Part shown: positions 58,347 through 64,000 of the stretch, one piece after another
Position numbering within the stretch: position 1 is the stretch's first letter
Layout of the letters: each line of letters starts with the position of its first letter
Assembly: GCF_021730395.1 (NCBI RefSeq)
Contig: NC_069375.1
Span: forward strand, 15,895,001-15,959,000
Length of the DNA stretch: 64,000 bases
DNA from: Mercenaria mercenaria
Taxonomy: Eukaryota > Mollusca > Bivalvia > Venerida > Veneridae
Direction: 5' to 3'
Program-made: the position numbers and the translations under genes
Notes under the pieces: generated by a model
What the model was told of the DNA's origin: nothing
What the model saw: the letters and a program-made list of their open reading frames with translations, nothing else
Database searches by the model: none

Positions 58347-61300
58347 TTACTGTTTTACACAAGGAGTAATTTTAAAGTCACCAATCATGAATGCTTCTTC
58401 ATCTAGTTTTTTCCAACTGGCACCCTGATTTGCTAAAAAGTCCTCAACAGACATGATTGAAACTATTTGCGGATCATTTTCGTCAACCCTATTATTACTA
58501 TCACTAGCGATTTTGAAATGTCCGTAGGCATAACTCCTCACTGCATCCATGAGGAATCTTTTGTCGTCTACTGCCGATAATGATATTTTCTGAGTCGTTT
58601 CGCCAAATAATTCGTGTCTGTGACTTCTAAGAGAATGCATGGTAGAGACCGTGTTCGTTTCATCAAACAGAGTGTTTTTGTAACAATCATGTTTTAAGTC
58701 CTTTTTAACTGTCACTTTAGCAACGCCTTTTGCTCGTTTCTCTTCTTTGCCATTACATAAAAAACTATACATTTTGGACCGGAGTCCTATAAATTCTGAA
58801 ATTGGCATTCCATTTGTTTCGTCCTTCATTTTTCCTAAGACCTTTTTATTTTGATCACTATGAAGAAAATGTTCTTTAGGGTAGTCAGATGTGTCAAAAT
58901 AGTCCAGCGAAGCTTTCATGTCTTCATATATATCCTCCGTTTCGCAGGAATAGAGCACGCTGTCTGTATCTGTCATTTGAAGTTGGGCGCTGTCTTTGTA
59001 TTTCTGTTTGATGTAATTATACCAAAAGTCATACATCAGGCATTTGCTCAAGTCTGAAACCAGATAACACATGATAACTATGCATGCACAAAACAAGAGG
59101 CTAAAAAGATGCAAGGGAAAATGTTGTGATTAGAATATAAATAAAAGAAATAGTAGGAAAAAATACATACCTAATATGCACATACCGCAGTAGATGGGTT
59201 TAAACAAGTTGACTTTTGTCTTGAATAGTTCCACCGCCACCAGATCTTCATTGAAGATGGTAGTATGTTTGTAAGTGGGTTTTGCAGTGACCTTTTTAAG
59301 TCTTTTCTCTGTATGTACCAATTCAATGTTCTTATGACGTCTCACGTTTTCCATTGTCTGTAAAAATGTATGAAAATATATTTTAAGCCATAAATTTTAC
59401 GTAATATTAGTAAACATAAAGAAAAAAAAAGAGAAAGTAATATTAAAGTAAAATGCGCGTTTCTTGTTGAGTATTGAACAAAAACTATAGACTTACTTTT
59501 CCAAACACGGATACATTCATCAGCTTGTAGAAATTCTTCTCAAACGTGGATTTGGCTTTCTTTCGCATCTCCGTGTTATGATCAATGTAGGGCTTCATCC
59601 ACGCTTCTTGCTTGAACTTCAAGATTCTATGAATGGTTTTGATTTTCATGCCCAAACGCAGGTACAACTGTAAGTTTCTGTAGTGGAGCACATAATGATC
59701 TTTATCTTCTAATGTAGTCAACAGTTTCTCCACTTTGCCACGGTTAGGAAGGGGATCATCCTCAGACAGTCCATGCAGTTTTCTAAGCAGATGTTGCGCA
59801 TATGGCGATAGAACTTCGTTAGGAATAATCTTTCGTTCAGGTGCCAAGGGCAGACAATTATGCTCATCATGGAGATTTTTCGGATACCCTAGGGAAACCT
59901 CTAGGATGTACCCCGTTTCTCCCTGCTCAGGAACGGACATGACATCAAATAATTGAATGTCTCTTTCTTCCATGAAAGCAAAGTCTGAAACCGGAAGTGG
60001 TTGGACCATGGACCACCCGTAGAGATTGTTTGCGTCTAGGTATTGTAGAAATGACGTAGGCTGTGAAGGGTCATAATCCTGCAAATACGGGTTGTTTGCT
60101 TTCTTGTAACGATTAGATATCTGGGACACACCTCCACGAATGCCAGCCTCTACCATCAATATTTTATCAATGTCCGTCAGCAACTCGAGTTTGACACCCG
60201 TCATTTTCAAGCAAGAGGACCAGGAGAGACCAGGTGAAGTATAGAAATGACACGGATCCAACTCGTACTGTTTCATACACAAAGTTCGAAATGACTCGAA
60301 CACGTCACTCAGTAATAGCACGTCAGTTTTTAAGTAGAGATCGTGATATTCACCCAAAGATGTCATGTTGAACATCTTAAAGACGGTCTGTGCATGCTCA
60401 TAATCTTCATTCGAAATATGCTCCTGTTTGATTGTCGAATAAAATTGCTCTCTAGGTGGTAAGTGTGACTGATCAAACTTATCAAAGGAATCCATATATT
60501 CGTATGGATAAACGCCCTTGCGAAGAAGAAGACCTGCATCTTCGTTGTTGACAGTTTCAGACAGCACATGCTGGAAGGCTTCTAATCCATCTTGAGCTAA
60601 ATTGTCCACCAAAGTTTCTAACGAGGTTGGAAGAAATTGAAAGCTGTCAATAAACCGCAGCTTGTCCAGAGAAAAACATATCGCTCGGTATTTTGAGCAA
60701 TGCACTTCAACTGATGGTCTTTGAAAAGTCCTAGGTTTTCGCAAAGAATGTGAGCATCAAAGTTTTTCAAGTTGTGAAATATCACGGGAATGAACTTTGC
60801 TTGCTGACAACTGAGATTACAACTGTTACAGGCTGGTCCGATGATTTCACCCGTCAAATGATTATGATGTCTGACTATCCTACCATATATCTTGTCATAA
60901 GCAGTAAATGTTTTTTTACAGATACAGCAGTCAACGGCATTTGTAATGAGATCATCATGTTCGTCAGTGATCTGCATGGGCTCCACTGTTGAAAGAATTT
61001 CCTGTATTTCTTCCTGCTCTTGTAATAAACTTTCAATAAATTTACTACTAGCGTCTTCGCCTCTATAAATCACAGAAGGTTTGGTGTATCTATCATCTTC
61101 GCACACGACTTTGTATCCAAACCCACACACTTCAAGTTTGGTCGTGGGTGTGGCAGCCGAGTGTTTGTGATTAGGCGCACACGTATGTAGTTTCATGTTA
61201 ATGGTTTCAAAATCGGCGTAGATGACGAAGGGCACTTTCAAAGTTTTTTCATAATCTTTGAATTCTAGAATGTCATTTTCACCGGGAATAGGGAGTTCTA

Positions 61301-62819
61301 TCCTTTGCGCTTCATGCCTCGAGCAGTATTGTTGATGCTCCTGCAAGGATGTTTCTTTGCGAAAGCCATGCAAACAGTAAGGACAGAAATATAGTTGCCC
61401 CGTATGCCTGTTTGTGCGAGACAGAAAGCGATTCAAATTCGTAATTAAACAATAATGTGATGTCTCCTCACAGGTCAGCCACAGTAAATTCACATGGTGC
61501 AGACGATTTCGCTTTTCAGTAATTCTCAATGGGACGATTGAGTCGTCTTCATAAGCAAAGATATTGATGGAAATATTTTCATTTTGGTTTTCCACCTTGC
61601 GAATTTGCGATAAGGTAACGGGATAGGTGATCCCGGACATGTTGACTTCTTGTTCATATTGATAGTAATGTTCTGCACGTTGAGGTTGTATTAAAGTCGG
61701 ATGTAAAGATGCTAACAAGCAGTACAGGAAACACTTGTTGTCTTGGTTCTGTATATTTAACAGACTGTGGCTTAAATTAAGTGTCTTTGGCAAAGGAATG
61801 TATGTGGAACCGCCAACGGGTCTGTACACCACTGTATGGATTTCAAGTTTCAATACTTTTTTCACGTACCATCCCGAACCTTCACGCAAGAATTTTTCCA
61901 AACTCGCAAACATTTTCTGCATAGCTTCATTTATATCGTGATCATTAAAGTCGTCCAAAGACAAAGTTATATAAGTTCGGCTTCTGAAATACGGCGCTGT
62001 AACTGTCGCATCTTCTCCATCATCTCTCTGCATCTCCACTTGTACACATAAATTCCACTTTATGCCCCTCAATGCTTGTACTCTAGACTGCAAAAATGTT
62101 CTTACTTGATTTCTGATATTGCCAAAAAATGTCAGAGCGTCGTATTGTTCACCACTCCTTGGGTATATATTTCTGTTAACAACAGCATTCTCAATCGCCG
62201 ATTCGTCAGCAGAAGGGTGCATGTTTTCACTAGTTTCAGTCCGCTGCTGCACTTTCCCATCATCCCTATCAAGCACTTTTTCACCATTATTTGGGACAGG
62301 TTCATCATTATTCAATGTACGTGGTTCCGTCTCCATTCGGCCTCCTTGTTGATTTAATGGGTGATTTTCTGTCACGTGTTGAAACAAGTCGTTATAATTT
62401 GGAAACACACAAGCACAATGTCTGCAGGAAAACTGAGATCTGGACTGTCTCTGAGTAGAGTGTGGATGCGCACTGGCAATATGTCTAGTAAGATGATATT
62501 TTCTACCAAAGTGTTTGCCGCACGTCGCACAAGTGAAAGATGTCAGTTTGTGTTTGTTTTCGTTGCGTACTTCGTGTACATTTTTCTCGTGAATACGTAG
62601 ATCTGTTAGACGTATATATGATTTTTCACAGTATTGACACTTTTGTTTACCTAAATGACTCTGCATATGCTGCTTCAATGTTATTTTATTTTTGTATTGT
62701 TTAGAACATATCACACACGTCAATTGTTTTTCTTTGTTATCCACTTTCTGATTTTCCTGATTTAATAATTCCTCATCACTGCTTTCTTCTGATCGATTTT
62801 CTCTTTGTCCTTTTTCCAT
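58347..62819 (-). pseudogene. Polinton protein-primed DNA polymerase B with N-terminal zinc fingers
   Basis: The N-terminal ~170 residues contain four to five C2H2-type zinc fingers (for example CVICSKQYKNK, CATCGKHFGRK). A conserved region with NKCFLYCLLASLHP follows, then exonuclease motifs (YADFETI; FHNLKNFDAHI). Then come polymerase motif A (LDANNLYGWSM), motif B (NFYKLMNVSVFGK) and motif C (TDTDSVLY). The region lies in several pieces. Some gaps carry splice-like borders and about one looks like a true break. The family copies the element's DNA using a protein primer. Confidence 0.85.
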
Positions 62820-64000
62820 AGTTCTGTATTATATTCTATAAAAAAAAACACAAAATATTCTGATTATTTGATACAAAATATCAAGCTGACTGTCTCATCT
62901 ACACTGACTAGATTCGTTTTTGAGTGCATTCTAATATCAATCAACATATTCACAACCTTATAATTCTATCCTTTTAAACAATCTATTTTATGTCTTTTCT
63001 GAGGGCGGAAAATTAAAATTCAGCTTACAGGCTATTTCGATTATCACGCCTAGATATACTTTACATTTTTTATGAATATCATCAGCAGGTGGTCTTTTTC
63101 AATTTATTTTCTTAAGATAGTTTCAATAAGCCTAAATAAGTATGATAAATGAGATTATCGTGTTCTTGGCAATTCAATTTTACATTTAATAAACAAAAAC
63201 CAGCGGGTGTTTTCCGATTGCTTTTTAAATGTCGCGAATTATATGCAAAAATAAATGAGATAATTTATTTTGACCCGTTCTTATATAAAATCAACAGTGG
63301 CATCCACGGAGACCGTGGGAAAAGGTGTCTTTCTTGATAGTTGTTGCATGAAAATAAATAAGCTTTCCATCAACTTCTATTTGAGACGATTCATTCATTT
63401 TTTTTACCTTCTTTATATGGTATAGTTTATCCATTGAAGTTTGGCGCCTTTTTTCTTTCCCCTGACTTGTGTATGCTTTCTTCCATAAAGATGTGAGTTA
63501 GCGCCTTTTTTCTTGTTCCTTCTTGAGGGTGTTAACTTTATTCTGTCAAAAGGCATTTCTGATAGCGGTTTATCTACATAAAATTTCGGCTTTTCATCGT
63601 TCTCCATGGATTCCTTTTTTTCATTTTCATCTCTGTTGTTGCTCTGTTTTTCAGTGGAAATACTTGTCTCTGATTTCATATCCGCATTCTTGACACTGTG
63701 TATTCACTTATCCGAATTTATGTTGTACAAAATTCTGTATACTTTCTGATATTTTGCTAAATCATGATCGATTTTTTTGCATGTTAAGCAAGTATTTAAA
63801 TCGAAAAGCATAAACAATCAGTGTAGGCACTAAACTGCCTCAAAATCAAACATCTGTTCTTTCTGATCGCTCGATAAATATTGAGGTCAGCGAAACCGAA
63901 AGTACACTTTGGCAGGTGGTGCTAAAATGACGTAATTTTAATACTGGTTTGCATATTGTTTTAAACAATACCGATCTGCGACTTTGGGGTTATTGGATCA
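62820..64000. other. Right flank of the Polinton polymerase
   Basis: No ATPase and no recognisable inverted terminal repeat. A minus-strand frame at 63413-63679 (88 codons) is Lys-rich with two similar KKKGA segments. It could be a small basic gene of the element or chance. Confidence 0.4.

Larger units (their letters stand above)
53200..63700. mobile_element. Polinton (Maverick) element
   Basis: The linked set is diagnostic of Polintons: chromodomain integrase, minor and major capsid proteins, adenain-like protease and type B DNA polymerase. Plus-strand genes occupy ~53.3-58.2 kb and the polymerase converges on them from the minus strand (58.3-62.8 kb). Most frames are long and open, so the copy looks fairly young. 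It shows a small number of breaks (roughly one to three), and some gaps may be splicing. Borders are approximate. No terminal inverted repeat or packaging ATPase was recognised within the window, so the element may extend past 64 kb. Confidence 0.9.

Noticed and set aside
53100-64000. Terminal inverted repeats of the Polinton
   Set aside because: By eye no stretch near 53.1-53.3 kb reappears inverted near 62.9-64.0 kb. Borders are left open and not guessed.

Overview
The window looks like genomic DNA from a mollusc, most likely a marine bivalve. The DNA is AT-rich. It carries one very long minus-strand gene of short exons with perfect GT-AG junctions. It is crowded with tRNA-derived SINEs, small inverted-repeat elements and arrays of ~150-bp units containing the phrase GGCCATAACTC, which I associate with bivalve genomes. 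Species is not determined, and the assignment rests on repeat style and gene type, not on a search.

Region 1-47.2 kb (minus strand) is the 5' two-thirds or more of a single host gene. I could trace 34 coding exons by eye, from an ATG and signal peptide at 47,186 down to position 1, where the gene runs off the window. All 33 junctions keep phase and give ~1,808 codons. The product is a secreted protein of the VWDE type (von Willebrand factor D and EGF domains). Its order is: signal peptide; nine EGF-like modules, each on its own phase 1-1 exon; a cysteine-containing N-terminal VWDE block; two tandem copies of a nine-exon block that ends in a VWD domain; a linker; and a further EGF-like module. 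Each exon of the first block copy has a partner in the second. Eight of the nine pairs share both junction phases; the last pair shares only the 5' phase. This points to an internal tandem duplication.

The introns hold decayed repeats. These include three copies of one tRNA-derived SINE family, a second SINE family with a full copy near 51 kb, a SINE with exact target-site duplications at 36.2 kb, LINE remains with a 24-bp minisatellite inside (24.3-26.0 kb), a TTAA-flanked MITE (15.65-16.23 kb), a hairpin MITE family (42.8, 44.2 and 51.9 kb), a large foldback element (45.1-45.4 kb) nested in a tandem array, and several simple repeats. A TA-flanked inverted-repeat element sits ~210 bp upstream of the start codon.

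Region 47.2-53.1 kb is gene-free upstream DNA with repeats and ends in an 18-bp tandem array. Region ~53.2-63.7 kb is a Polinton (Maverick) element. It has a DDE integrase with a chromodomain, small basic proteins, minor and major capsid proteins and an adenain-type cysteine protease on the plus strand. A protein-primed type B DNA polymerase with N-terminal C2H2 zinc fingers lies on the minus strand. It looks fairly young, with only a small number of breaks. Neither terminal inverted repeat nor the packaging ATPase was found in the window. The rest, to 64 kb, shows no recognised gene.
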